Shown: positions 22,162 through 22,248 of the stretch, piece after piece | Layout: each line of letters starts with the position of its first letter | Numbering within the stretch: position 1 is the first letter of the stretch | Source: Collinsella sp. AF33-16 | Lineage (GTDB): Bacteria > Actinomycetota > Coriobacteriia > Coriobacteriales > Coriobacteriaceae | Assembly (NCBI RefSeq): GCF_003475325.1 | Contig: NZ_QRQC01000024.1 | Location: forward strand, 1 to 22,248 | Direction: 5' to 3' | Length of the DNA stretch: 22,248 nt | Position numbers and translations under genes: made by a program | Notes under the pieces: generated by a model | The model's database searches: none | The model's input: only the letters and a program-made list of their open reading frames with translations | Told to the model about the DNA's origin: nothing

Positions 22162-22248
22162 CGAGATTCATATTTCACTCACATTGTTTACGCAGGTAAA
22201 GTGCGTGGCCTTGATTCTCATTTTCATTGCAACAGCCTCAGGACTCAG

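Overview
The window (about 22 kb, GC-rich) looks like a chromosomal segment of a gut actinobacterium of class Coriobacteriia, most likely Collinsella or a close relative. This rests on the style of the ribosomal proteins, a mannose-family PTS locus with a LevR-like regulator in a high-GC genome, and intergenic hairpin repeats of a type I associate with Collinsella. It is inference from memory; no database was searched.

Layout. (1) 1-4080: a RidA-family deaminase (minus strand) diverges from a two-gene plus-strand unit, a long U32-family (RlhA/TrhP-like) protein and a compact RluA-type pseudouridine synthase, so this is mainly RNA modification. Two strong hairpins separate it from the next unit. 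(2) 4085-6100: a minus-strand pair, a Gfo/Idh/MocA oxidoreductase followed 3 bp later by a DeoR/GlpR-type regulator, behind a promoter region with repeated operator-like motifs. (3) 6100-6870: a scar region with a 27-bp tandem repeat, an orphan plus-strand terminator, the left end of an IS200/IS605 element with only about 19 codons of tnpA, and the 3' tail of another gene (DegV-like), closed by a very strong hairpin.

(4) 6897-14392: a minus-strand sugar locus, in transcription order LevR-like regulator, PTS EIIB, EIIC, EIID, EIIA (mannose family), a DUF2961/GH172 glycosidase and a ROK fructokinase. The simplest model is PTS uptake of a small fructose-containing (or other furanosidic) sugar, intracellular cleavage by GH172, and phosphorylation of free fructose by the ROK kinase. 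The regulator keeps the LevR architecture, but the GAFTGA segment is missing, the Walker B Asp-Glu is Asn-Gly and the arginine-finger stretch is altered. No -24/-12 promoter is visible ahead of the PTS genes. It may be a PRD regulator that no longer works with sigma-54.

(5) 14570-16100: a decay zone with a frameshifted 3' remnant of an MTA/SAH nucleosidase gene joined to an internally deleted IS3-family transposase, then about 700 bp without a convincing gene but with long inverted repeats. (6) 16101-22248: a minus-strand ribosomal protein cluster rplC-rplD-rplW-rplB-rpsS-rplV-rpsC-rplP-rpmC-rpsQ-rplN-rplX ending at an intrinsic terminator. rpsJ is not directly upstream of rplC, and the usual rplE-rpsN-rpsH continuation is absent after rplX. 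Three non-coding gaps (before rplC, rplB and rplN) hold nested stem-loops that look like ribosomal protein leaders. The rplC and rplB gaps also share a 26-bp promoter-like motif at 23/26 identity.
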